In this document: positions 1 through 7,180 of the stretch, in pieces
Layout: each line of letters begins with the position of its first letter
Numbering within the stretch: the stretch's first letter is position 1
Source: a bacterium
GTDB lineage: Bacteria > Blakebacterota > Blakebacteria > Blakebacterales > Blakebacteraceae
Length of the DNA: 9,034 bases
Direction: 5' to 3'
NCBI GenBank assembly: GCA_025774205.1
Contig: JALGWK010000108.1
Span: 1 to 9,034, forward strand
Program-made: the position numbers and the translations under genes
The notes under the pieces: generated by a model
Database searches by the model: none
Seen by the model: the letters and a program-made list of their open reading frames with translations, nothing else
Told to the model about the DNA's origin: nothing

Positions 1-355
1 CGGGGCCCGATCCTGCGCGCCTTCAGGATCCAGGTTCCCCCCAGCTGCCCGCGGTCGAGCCCGACCGGATTCGATCCGAGACCGGAGGTCAGGGAGACCG
101 CGTAGAGGAACTCCTCCTCGAACCGGTCAATCTCCCAGAATAGGTGACCGGTGCTGTCATCCCAGTAGAGGTCGAAGAACCCCTCCATGGCGGTCATCCC
201 GGCCGTCCTCTCCTCGATCGTCGGCAGAGGAGCGACCGTCCCGGAACTCTGCGCGCACACCGTTCGACCGGGAGCCGAAGCGAGGTGGAGGAGGCCTGCC
301 GCGGTGGGGCAACGGAACGGCAGGAGCCGTGTGATCGGTGGCGGATCGGTGACAT
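1..355 (-). CDS. Exported zinc metalloprotease, DUF5117/DUF5118 (Met-zincin) family, N-terminal fragment with an apparent frameshift
   Basis: The minus frame ending at base 1 reads TIEERTAGM, then GFFDLYWDD, LFWEIDRF, EEEFLYAVSLTSGLGSN, and VGLDRGQLGG. This is the characteristic N-terminus of large exported zinc-dependent metalloproteases of the DUF5118/DUF5117/DUF4953 type. The catalytic HExxH region would lie beyond the window edge. The frame is open from 419 downward, but its first ATG is at 195-197, inside the conserved stretch, so the true start should lie upstream. A strong Shine-Dalgarno (GGAGG, 361-365) sits 5 nt before an ATG at 353-355, but that ATG is one base out of phase with the family sequence. 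A -1 shift in the first 10 or so codons would give a basic start followed by LLPFRC...GLLHLASA and VCAQ, a plausible signal peptide. The ATG at 195-197 also has a purine-rich site (GAGGAGAGG). The gene lies about 20 nt after the symporter stop, so it is probably co-transcribed. Family assignment is firm; the 5' end is not. Confidence 0.75.
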
Positions 356-360
356 GAGGA

Positions 361-365
361 CCTCC
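361..365 (-). promoter_or_regulatory. Shine-Dalgarno site of the metalloprotease gene
   Basis: GGAGG on the minus strand, 5 nt before the ATG at 353-355. It is one of the best ribosome-binding sites in the window. It lies in the short gap after the symporter stop, and it supports a start there despite the frame conflict downstream. Confidence 0.55.
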
Positions 366-375
366 AGCGAAAGTA

Positions 376-1830
376 TCACGGTTGAGCTGTCGGCTCGAAT
401 CCCGGAACGCGGCTGAGGATCAAGCCGGTGGCGAACGAGGTCGCGCATCCGAATGGTACCAGCCAGACCCAGAATATGCCGGTAAAAAGAATGAGCGCGC
501 CGGCCGTGACCACCCCGGTCAGGAGGGCCGCCACCGCTGCCCGCGGTCCGGGACGGGTCGTGAAGCGGCCGAGAAGGAAGGTACCGAGAAATCCCCCATA
601 GGTGACCGAGGCGATCGAGAGACCGAGCTCGACGACGGGATTGTCGGTGGAACGGAAGAGCATCGCACCCCCCACGAGCACACCCGCCCAGAAAAGGGTG
701 GTGAGGCGCCCGCGCCTGAGACCGTCGCCATCCCCTGACCGGTCAGCGTCGGATGATCCCCGTCGCGGCCGGAAGAGATCGAAGATGGTGCTGCTCGCCA
801 GCGAGTTCAGGCTGGAACTGAGAGTGGACATCGCCGCGGCGAAGATCGCCGCCAGCAGAAGGCCTGAGAGACCGGGGGGGAGGCCTTCGAGGATGTAGCG
901 CGGAAAGACCTGGTCGGTGGGGATGGCCGCGCCCTCGTAGAAGACGGCCAGCGCCGAGCCGAGCATGAGGAAGAGAAGGAATTGAAGCACCACAATGAAT
1001 CCGCTCGCGATCAGCGCCATCTGAGCCTGACGAAGCCCCCGGGTGGACAGGAGACGCTGGACGAGCAGCTGATCGGTCCCATGACTCGCCATACTGAGGA
1101 AGGCCCCTCCCAGGAGTGCGGCCGGGAGTTTGTATCCACCCGAGAAGAGTCCACTCCAGCCTTCATCAAGACCAAGGTCGATGATCGCCAACTTCTCAGC
1201 GGGCAGGGCTCCGGTGATCCCGCTCCATCCTCCGACTACCGTGGTCACGATCCAGAGCGCGATGACAGCGCCGGAGATATAGAGCACGAGCTGCACCGAG
1301 TCGAGCCATACCACCGACCTGATGCCCCCGACATAGGTGTAGAGGACCGTGACGGCGCCGATGATGAGAATGCAGATCGGGTATGACCAGCCGGTGATGA
1401 GGGCCAGCGGGATGGCGGTCGCGAAGAGCCGCACCCCGTCAGCCAGTACCCTGGTGATGAGGAACATCACCGAGGCGGTTGCCTGCGGTGCCCGGCCGAA
1501 CCGCTGACCGAGGAAGGAATACGCCGTTTCCGATTCCCCCCGGAAGTAGGAGGGCAGCAGCACGACGGCAATGACGATCCGCCCGATCACGTACCCGAAC
1601 GCCAGCTGCAGGAAGGTCATGTCGCCGTGATAGGCCAGGCCGGGCACGCTGATCACCGTGAGCGTGCTCGTTTCGGTAGCTACGACCGAGAGCGCCACCA
1701 GGGTCCAGGGCAGGGTACGGCTGCCGAGGAAGTAATCGGTCGCCGAACGCTGGGACCGTCCCATCCAGAGTCCCAGTCCGATACTCCCCGCCAGGTAGAC
1801 CGCCAGGACGACCAGGTCGAGTCCGCTCAC
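376..1830 (-). CDS. Sodium:solute symporter (SSS family), candidate amino-sugar/anhydroMurNAc importer
   Basis: A 484-residue hydrophobic protein, usual SSS length, with about 13 predicted membrane segments. Family signatures are TDYFLGSRTLPW (31-42), YTYVGGIRSVVWLDSVQ (165-181), HGTDQLLVQRLLSTR (250-264) and AAAMSTLSSSLNSLASS (331-347). The last is the Ser-rich TM8 region that contributes the Na2 sodium site in vSGLT-like proteins. A hydrophilic loop (about 353-376, RPRRGSSDADRSGDGDG) follows. The start is GTG at 1828-1830, overlapping the anmK stop in a GTGA, with a strong purine tract (GGGAGGGAGGG) just upstream inside anmK. It should use the Na+ gradient to carry a small solute across the inner membrane. 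The substrate cannot be read from sequence. Translational coupling to anmK and position after two peptidoglycan hydrolases make anhydroMurNAc or a related muropeptide sugar the leading guess. Family certain, substrate inferred. Confidence 0.95.
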   Translation of the reverse strand: MSGLDLVVLAVYLAGSIGLGLWMGRSQRSATDYFLGSRTLPWTLVALSVVATETSTLTVISVPGLAYHGDMTFLQLAFGYVIGRIVIAVVLLPSYFRGESETAYSFLGQRFGRAPQATASVMFLITRVLADGVRLFATAIPLALITGWSYPICILIIGAVTVLYTYVGGIRSVVWLDSVQLVLYISGAVIALWIVTTVVGGWSGITGALPAEKLAIIDLGLDEGWSGLFSGGYKLPAALLGGAFLSMASHGTDQLLVQRLLSTRGLRQAQMALIASGFIVVLQFLLFLMLGSALAVFYEGAAIPTDQVFPRYILEGLPPGLSGLLLAAIFAAAMSTLSSSLNSLASSTIFDLFRPRRGSSDADRSGDGDGLRRGRLTTLFWAGVLVGGAMLFRSTDNPVVELGLSIASVTYGGFLGTFLLGRFTTRPGPRAAVAALLTGVVTAGALILFTGIFWVWLVPFGCATSFATGLILSRVPGFEPTAQP

Positions 1831-3068
1831 GCCGTCCCTCCCTCCCCGGTTCCGGTGGTGAGCGGACGCCGGGGACCCGGAACCAGACTGCCGAGCACAA
1901 CCGGATGTACGGCCCCGGTAACCGCCGGCACATTCGCCGGCACTCCCTGCAGGAAGGCATCAGCCAGCAGCGCGAAGGCAGCCGCCTCCCGGGCGTCGAC
2001 GGGGAGTCCCAGCTCATCACTCGTCCGCACCGGGAGCGGGTCGAACCGCTCGGTGAGACACTCCATTATCACCGGGTTCCGGGTGCCGCCGCCGGCCACG
2101 AAGATCTCCCGGTCACCGCTCCCCTCCCCGTCTGGTGGCAGATGCTCCCGGCACGCCCCGACAATCGATTCGACGGTGAATTCCACGGCGGTCCTGACCA
2201 GGTCGGAGAGGGAGTGCCGGCCATATCCCGACTCCATCACCCGGTGCGCGAACTCCTCACCGAACTCCTCCCGGCCGGTGCTCTTTGGAGGCGGGCGACG
2301 CAGGAAGGGATGAGCGAGCCACTCCTTGAGGAGGTCGGGGACCACTCTTCCGGTCCGGGCGAGCCCGCCATCCAGGTCGAACGGTAATCGGGAATCTCCG
2401 GCCCGGACAAGGGCGTCCATCACCATGACCCCGGGGCCGGTGTCGAATCCGGTAACCCCCTCGATTCCCCTGCCCGCGGGGAGCCAGGTCAGATTGGCGA
2501 TACCGCCCAGATTGAGCATCACCCGGTCTTTCCCGGTATCGCGAAAGAGGATCGCGTCGGCGAACGGGACCAGGGGAGCGCCCTCCCCGCCGGCAGCGAC
2601 ATCACGACTGCGGAAATCACCAACCACATCGCAGCCAAGACGCTCTGCGACTACGGCCGCGGAACCGATCTGCACGGTCGCGCCCGCCTCCGGTGGATCG
2701 TTACCTGAGGCGCGACCGTATCCACCGCGGGGATCGTGGAATACGGTCTGTCCGTGGAGACCGACAGCGGTGAGAGCATCGGCGTCGAGGCCGGCCGAGC
2801 GGATCAGCGTACGCAGGGCTTCTGCGTACACCTCACCCAGCCGCGTGTGGAGTCGGGCAGTCGGCACCAGGAGCGCCGACCGGGGATCGGAGGCACGCAG
2901 GATATCCCGCTTCAGTCCTTCATCAAGGGGATCGGTGCGCCAGGCCAGGAGTTCCCATGAGAGGTCGGGGTAATCGCCTTCGAAACGGAGGAGGGCGGTA
3001 TCGATCCCGTCAGCGGAGGTCCCCGACATGCAGCCGGCCAGCAGCCGGGCCGCCCGGGGAGGACTCAC
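1827..3068 (-). CDS. anmK: Anhydro-N-acetylmuramic acid kinase
   Basis: A 413-residue ASKHA-fold kinase that opens the 1,6-anhydro ring of anhydroMurNAc and phosphorylates it to MurNAc-6-phosphate in the cytoplasm, a step of peptidoglycan recycling. Visible motifs are the N-terminal phosphate-binding loop GCMSGTSADGID (12-23), GLHGQTVFH (103-111), VGDFRSRDVAAGGEGAPLVP (149-168, Glu where many homologues have Gln in GGQGAPL), NLGGIANLTWLP (186-197) and GFDTGPG (207-213) with the likely catalytic Asp209. Near the C-terminus are FVAGGGTRNPVIMECL, the EAAAFALLA helix and PAVTGA. It is longer than the E. coli enzyme (369 aa), partly from an insert around 115-130. The start is GTG at 3066-3068, giving a 4-nt GTGA overlap with the upstream carboxypeptidase stop. 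Its own stop overlaps the symporter start the same way. No murQ or nagZ is in the window. Confidence 0.96.
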   Translation of the reverse strand: MSPPRAARLLAGCMSGTSADGIDTALLRFEGDYPDLSWELLAWRTDPLDEGLKRDILRASDPRSALLVPTARLHTRLGEVYAEALRTLIRSAGLDADALTAVGLHGQTVFHDPRGGYGRASGNDPPEAGATVQIGSAAVVAERLGCDVVGDFRSRDVAAGGEGAPLVPFADAILFRDTGKDRVMLNLGGIANLTWLPAGRGIEGVTGFDTGPGVMVMDALVRAGDSRLPFDLDGGLARTGRVVPDLLKEWLAHPFLRRPPPKSTGREEFGEEFAHRVMESGYGRHSLSDLVRTAVEFTVESIVGACREHLPPDGEGSGDREIFVAGGGTRNPVIMECLTERFDPLPVRTSDELGLPVDAREAAAFALLADAFLQGVPANVPAVTGAVHPVVLGSLVPGPRRPLTTGTGEGGTA

Positions 3069-5035
3069 CGCTGTCCACCGTCCGGACCGCTGAACCTGAC
3101 CAGTACTGTCCCGATCGGCAGGCCCTTCCGCCTGACGGTGATCTCATGGAGTCCACCACCACCCGGCAGAGGGCGATCCTTCAGCAGATCGTCACCGAGC
3201 TGGAGCTCGCTCTCCCGATCCCGGCTCCCGCCGGTTTCGCCGGATCCGCGCCAGTCGACCGTTAACGGTCCCGACTCCCGCGGGAGGGTGACCAGCTCGA
3301 TCACCTTGAGACTCGAGGTCGAACCGAGGTTCAGTGTATCTCCTTCGGCGAGAGCCAGGAGAGGTCCGTACCCGGGCTGAATGAGGACGTACTCGAGCCG
3401 CGGTATCACGATCTCCACGAACGAGCGGGCGAAGATAATCCCATTCAGTTCGGCCCTGATCTCGTATCGCTCTGAATCGGGGCTGAGGCTGAAGCGCTGG
3501 AGAAGGTCGTGAGCGGTATTGATCGGGTAGCCCCGATCCTCCCCGTCGTTCCGCCTCTGGTTTCCGACAAAGCCCCGGAAGTTGATCTTGAATCCTTCGG
3601 TCGGGGCCGCCAGAGGATCATCCAGCAGGAGTTCATCCCCCCACAGGACCTTCAGGGTCTCATCGGGTTGCAGCCAGGTCCAGCGTCCCTCCTGAGCGAT
3701 CCGGAACGCCTCGATGACGATCGGGGACGACTCCCCGGCCGGCCGGGTTGCCGGCGCGGGGATACCCGTCAGGGAGGGATCCGCGATCAGGAGGACACTC
3801 CCGCACGGGTACTTGTCCTTGCTCACTGTAACCCGGGTATCCCTCTCGATCCGGAACGCCAGTCCCAGGTCGTTGAAGCCCCCTTCACCCTCGATATCGA
3901 CCAGGATCCCGCGTTCGTAGTTCGCTTCGATATGGGTGATCTCGATCGTGGAACCGGGGGCCAGATTCAGGGATCCGCCGTTCTCCACGATCAGTGAGGG
4001 ACCGCCGTCGATGGAGACGGCGAGGTACCCGAGCACGGGTGTCTCGAGGGCGAAGCGCGGATGGTCCGGAACGATATCGAAGGCCTCCATGAAGGCATTG
4101 ATCACCAGCACCTGGTACCTGACCCGCTGCGACTCCAGCATGATATCCTGGGAGGTTTCGACTCCGAATCCGGGTATGCCCACTTCACTCACGGCATAGA
4201 AGGTCGCTGAGCCGCGCTGCTCCCGGTGACTTGAGTTCTCGTCGAAGGTAAGGGTGTTCTTGATCCTGAAATGATGACCGGCATCGGTGATCAGATGGTT
4301 GACCAGCCTCACCGCCTCGCCCGCTGTGCCGAGCAGGTCGCATCGCTTTCCATCGGACGTCGTGAAAGACTCGGTGTCGATGATCACCGACTGCCCCCAC
4401 AACCGGGGATTGCGCCGAGGTCCTTCCTCGACGGGACTGTAGAAACCTGATCCATCATGCAGGTTGAGCAGCACATCGGCCTGCGCCATGAGTTCTTCGA
4501 GGATGATTGCGATCTCGCGATCGATATGACCGTTATCATAGCCGCCGAACCGCCGGTTCAGATCACCCTCATTACCACGCGCATTCTGGTGGATCGCCTG
4601 GATATTGGCTCTCGGTACCACGATCAGATTGCCCCGGCGGAGGGAGAGATCGGCATAGAGGTCGGCTGCCAGATAGCCACCCGGTTCGTTACCATGTATC
4701 CCGCCGATGATGAGCATCGTCGTCCCCGGTTCCCGGCCGAGGATGTGGTAGATGTGCAGTTCGTGATCGGTATTGGGGAAATATATCCGGTGAGTCCGCC
4801 CGGGACCGTCCACGGTATCGGGATCGAACCGCTCGGAGGAGACCGTAACCGGCGTTGGAACTCCCCCTCCTCCTCCCATGGTGGTCAGGGGCGTCAGGGC
4901 CGATTCCCCGGAGAGGTTCGGGGCGCGGCTGACGTCGTCTGCCGGTGAATTGGATCCGGAGACGGCAAGAATCACCGGGAGGAGCACGACGACCACCGGG
5001 ACCAGGGAGCCGAATATCAGCCTTCGGCGCTTCAT
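3065..5035 (-). CDS. M14/M99-family peptidoglycan D,L-carboxypeptidase, Csd4/Pgp1-like
   Basis: A 656-residue protein with a basic N-terminus and one hydrophobic segment (7-28), a signal peptide or anchor, then a low-complexity linker with five glycines (54-58). The carboxypeptidase domain (about 80-320) shows the zinc site GGIHGNEPGG (111-120; ligands His114 and Glu117), NARGNEGDLNRRFGG (151-165; substrate-binding Arg/Asn), the third zinc ligand His193 in NLHDG, and the catalytic Glu293 in GFGVETSQD. Helicobacter Csd4 has Gln in place of the first His; here the classical HxxE is kept. About 320-415 resembles the M99 beta-barrel domain. The rest is beta-rich, with a GFVG...EDRGYPI segment like the M99 C-terminal domain. 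Csd4/Pgp1 trims muramyl tripeptides to dipeptides in the periplasm. The ATG at 5033-5035 overlaps the upstream stop (ATGA) and is preceded by GGTGGAGG. Family confident; exact substrate inferred. Confidence 0.88.
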   Translation of the reverse strand: MKRRRLIFGSLVPVVVVLLPVILAVSGSNSPADDVSRAPNLSGESALTPLTTMGGGGGVPTPVTVSSERFDPDTVDGPGRTHRIYFPNTDHELHIYHILGREPGTTMLIIGGIHGNEPGGYLAADLYADLSLRRGNLIVVPRANIQAIHQNARGNEGDLNRRFGGYDNGHIDREIAIILEELMAQADVLLNLHDGSGFYSPVEEGPRRNPRLWGQSVIIDTESFTTSDGKRCDLLGTAGEAVRLVNHLITDAGHHFRIKNTLTFDENSSHREQRGSATFYAVSEVGIPGFGVETSQDIMLESQRVRYQVLVINAFMEAFDIVPDHPRFALETPVLGYLAVSIDGGPSLIVENGGSLNLAPGSTIEITHIEANYERGILVDIEGEGGFNDLGLAFRIERDTRVTVSKDKYPCGSVLLIADPSLTGIPAPATRPAGESSPIVIEAFRIAQEGRWTWLQPDETLKVLWGDELLLDDPLAAPTEGFKINFRGFVGNQRRNDGEDRGYPINTAHDLLQRFSLSPDSERYEIRAELNGIIFARSFVEIVIPRLEYVLIQPGYGPLLALAEGDTLNLGSTSSLKVIELVTLPRESGPLTVDWRGSGETGGSRDRESELQLGDDLLKDRPLPGGGGLHEITVRRKGLPIGTVLVRFSGPDGGQR

Positions 5036-5748
5036 CTGCCCTCCACCGGGAAGCCCTGTTCCAGGACCAGTTCCCCGGCCCGGTCATATACGAGGAAGCG
5101 CACTTCGCGCATCACGAATCCCTCAGGGAGCGAGATATTGAAAAGAACGGGCTTCAGCCGTCGGATCGAGAAAGCTTCACCCGCCTGGGGAGAGAGTGGA
5201 CGACCGTTCACGACTGTCACCAGGGGATAGGTGAAGTACCGTCCGGGCCGCACTGCGTCCTCGATCAGGACGATGATGAACCCGCTCTGGACCGCTCCGG
5301 TCCATTCGGTCTTGGTCAACTGGATCTGCAGCTGCCACTCCGAGTCACGTTCCCCGGCTATCATGCGGAAGTCATCGAACCGGACCGGGGCTTCCTCCAG
5401 ATCGAGGCGCTCCGGGGCGACGATCGGCGCACCCGGCTCGACCGATACCGCCTGCCGCCGGTCGATCTCCTCCTGCTCCTCCCCGGCCGCCGGAACCTGC
5501 TCGACACTCACCGGCGGAGGCGTCATCGCGATGATCTCACGTCCCACCAGCAGCTGGTGTTCATCCCAGAGGTTCCTGAAACGGATATTCTGGTCGATTA
5601 CCATCCAGGTCAGCACCCCGAAGAGGATGACCAGCAGACTGAGGAGAGTGAAAAACCAGACGAGCTTACTGCGTGTGAGGGTCAGGGTCTTGTTCTCGCC
5701 GTCAGACTTCAACAGGATCAACGTCAGATCTCGCCGGTTCTCGGTCAT
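5032..5748 (-). CDS. Single-pass inner-membrane protein with periplasmic domain, function unknown
   Basis: A 238-residue protein that I do not recognise as a named family. A short polar cytoplasmic N-terminus (MTENRRDLTLILLKSDGENK) leads to one strong membrane helix (about 29-51). A possibly helical juxtamembrane stretch, a Pro/Glu-rich linker (about 76-125) and a beta-rich C-terminal domain (about 125-238) containing SEWQLQIQLTKTEW and GFIIVLIED follow. The domain would be periplasmic by the positive-inside rule. I chose the ATG at 5746-5748. An in-frame extension to 5937 would be Arg/Pro/Ser-rich, lacks family character and overlaps the upstream gene. The ribosome-binding site is weak. The gene sits 55 nt after the YkuD gene and its stop overlaps the M99 start (ATGA). 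This makes it a candidate scaffold or partner for the two wall hydrolases, like the bitopic Csd proteins of Helicobacter. That is analogy, not detected homology. Confidence 0.85.
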   Translation of the reverse strand: MTENRRDLTLILLKSDGENKTLTLTRSKLVWFFTLLSLLVILFGVLTWMVIDQNIRFRNLWDEHQLLVGREIIAMTPPPVSVEQVPAAGEEQEEIDRRQAVSVEPGAPIVAPERLDLEEAPVRFDDFRMIAGERDSEWQLQIQLTKTEWTGAVQSGFIIVLIEDAVRPGRYFTYPLVTVVNGRPLSPQAGEAFSIRRLKPVLFNISLPEGFVMREVRFLVYDRAGELVLEQGFPVEGR

Positions 5749-5803
5749 CTCACATCCCGTTCGTTCAGGGGGTCGAACGACAGGTCCGGATCGACCCCGG
5801 CAA

Positions 5804-7174
5804 CTATCCTTCCGGGATCTCCTCCCTGACGATCTTCCAGGTCTCCCCGGAGAGCCTGAAATGAAGCGATTTGCGGGTCGTGTCGGTGTAGAGGTCGGAA
5901 CGGTAGGTCTGCATGAACTCCACGACCGCGGTATCATCCTGAACAGAGACAGTCAGGTTGGTGATATCTATCTCGATGAAGTCGTACTGCCCGGCCAGCC
6001 GTTCCTTGTGAGCCTTCCAGGCATCGTAATCCCGACCCTGACCGCGGAACGATTGATCGTAGAACGACATGTACCGGTCGACATCCTTCGATTCCCAGGC
6101 TTCCTCCCACCCGGTCACCCGCTGACGGACATCGGCTGCGCGAAGGACTCGGATCTCGTCAACCGTCGGTACTGTGACGCGGGTCGGCGCTGCCTCCTCG
6201 ATCTCCTCGCGGCGCTCCTCACGAGTCTCGGGGGGCTGCTCTTCAGCAACGGCTGCCTGCGGGGCGGGTTGGAAGACCCCCTGCTGCGAGCTGGTAATGT
6301 GACCGGTCTCCTGGACAATCTTCCAGGTTCCGCCGTATTTCTGCCGGAAGGTGGCCACAAGCTCATCATCGTGGGTGTAGAGCCGGAGGTCATCCAGCTC
6401 CAGATCAATGAACGTGTACTGGTTGTTCAACCGGTTCTTGTAGGCCTTCCACGTTGCATAGTCCCGGCCCATTCCATGGAAGCGTCGATCGTAGAAACTC
6501 ATGTAACGGTCGGTATCGCGCGATTCCCATGCCTCTGCCCACGCGTCAAGAAGCGACCTCATCTCATCCCGTAATGAGGATGCCCGCTCCCGATCGAGGA
6601 GTTCGAAGTACTCCCGGACGATCAGGGGAGTAGCATCTGAGAGCGGTCCCATGTTGATCGCGGGGGTGAGGATCTCCAGCCCCTCGTTGGTGACGACGAC
6701 ACAACCCCTGGTATTCCGGCCATCCCAAACCCGTTCAGGTTCGTCGGTGGCGTGGAGCCAGATATTGCTGCCATCCTTCCCGTCAAGCAGATCGAAGATG
6801 TTCGGATAGTCTGTCGTGAAAGCTCGTACGCCGTACTCCGCAGGCAGGGTCCTGCCATCGATGATCCGACCGAAGAAGTAGATCCCCTCCGGTGTGCGCA
6901 GGTCACCCTCCTGGTGCTTGTCACCGTCCTTCTCCCCCGTGTTGGTCCGCATGATGTGAAGAGGACGGGGCACTCCATCAGATGTGCCGACATAGAGCAC
7001 CAGGGTTTGAGTGGCCTTCTCCACCAGGATGGCATAGCCCCCTTCAGGCAGGAGGAGGACAGAAGCGGGCAGCCGGTCGGTGAGCCCACCCTCGACCGCG
7101 TACCCGTTGCCGTTGGCGGGACCGGGATCCTGTTGGGCAGTGAGCAGACAGAGAAGGCAAAGCGAGCGGAGCAT
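5804..7174 (-). CDS. L,D-transpeptidase/L,D-carboxypeptidase (YkuD fold) with two NTF2-like domains, Csd6/Pgp2-like
   Basis: A 456-residue exported enzyme. It has a short hydrophobic N-terminus (MLRSLCLLCLLTAQQ), then a YkuD catalytic domain (about 45-190). Motifs are GDLRTPEGIYFFG (90-102), IWLHATDEP (138-146, catalytic His141) and NTRGCVVVTNEGLE (154-167, nucleophile Cys158), matching the family's H...[S/T]RGC pattern. Two NTF2-like/SnoaL-like domains follow at about 205-290 and 350-453. Each carries WESxDxDRYMSFYD and GRDYxxWKAxKxRL, and they are separated by a charged linker (EEQPPETREERREEIEEAAP). Helicobacter Csd6 and Campylobacter Pgp2 pair a YkuD domain with one NTF2-like domain and act as periplasmic L,D-carboxypeptidases in cell-shape control; here the accessory domain is doubled. 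It starts 6 nt after the lipoprotein stop, with a GGTGG about 11 nt upstream. Whether it cross-links or trims peptides cannot be decided from sequence. Confidence 0.9.
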   Translation of the reverse strand: MLRSLCLLCLLTAQQDPGPANGNGYAVEGGLTDRLPASVLLLPEGGYAILVEKATQTLVLYVGTSDGVPRPLHIMRTNTGEKDGDKHQEGDLRTPEGIYFFGRIIDGRTLPAEYGVRAFTTDYPNIFDLLDGKDGSNIWLHATDEPERVWDGRNTRGCVVVTNEGLEILTPAINMGPLSDATPLIVREYFELLDRERASSLRDEMRSLLDAWAEAWESRDTDRYMSFYDRRFHGMGRDYATWKAYKNRLNNQYTFIDLELDDLRLYTHDDELVATFRQKYGGTWKIVQETGHITSSQQGVFQPAPQAAVAEEQPPETREERREEIEEAAPTRVTVPTVDEIRVLRAADVRQRVTGWEEAWESKDVDRYMSFYDQSFRGQGRDYDAWKAHKERLAGQYDFIEIDITNLTVSVQDDTAVVEFMQTYRSDLYTDTTRKSLHFRLSGETWKIVREEIPEG

Positions 7175-7180
7175 TTCTGA

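Noticed and set aside
4945-5829. Plus-strand open frame of 294 codons
   Set aside because: It is antisense to well-supported minus-strand genes and shows no recognisable domain.
5749-5937. 63-codon N-terminal extension of the bitopic membrane protein
   Set aside because: It is Arg/Pro/Ser-rich, mostly overlaps the end of the YkuD gene, and would bury the membrane helix far from the N-terminus. The ATG at 5746-5748 is the simpler start.
5231-6574. Plus-strand open frame of 447 codons
   Set aside because: It is antisense to the YkuD gene and the bitopic gene, with low-complexity Arg/Ser-rich translation typical of GC-rich shadow frames.
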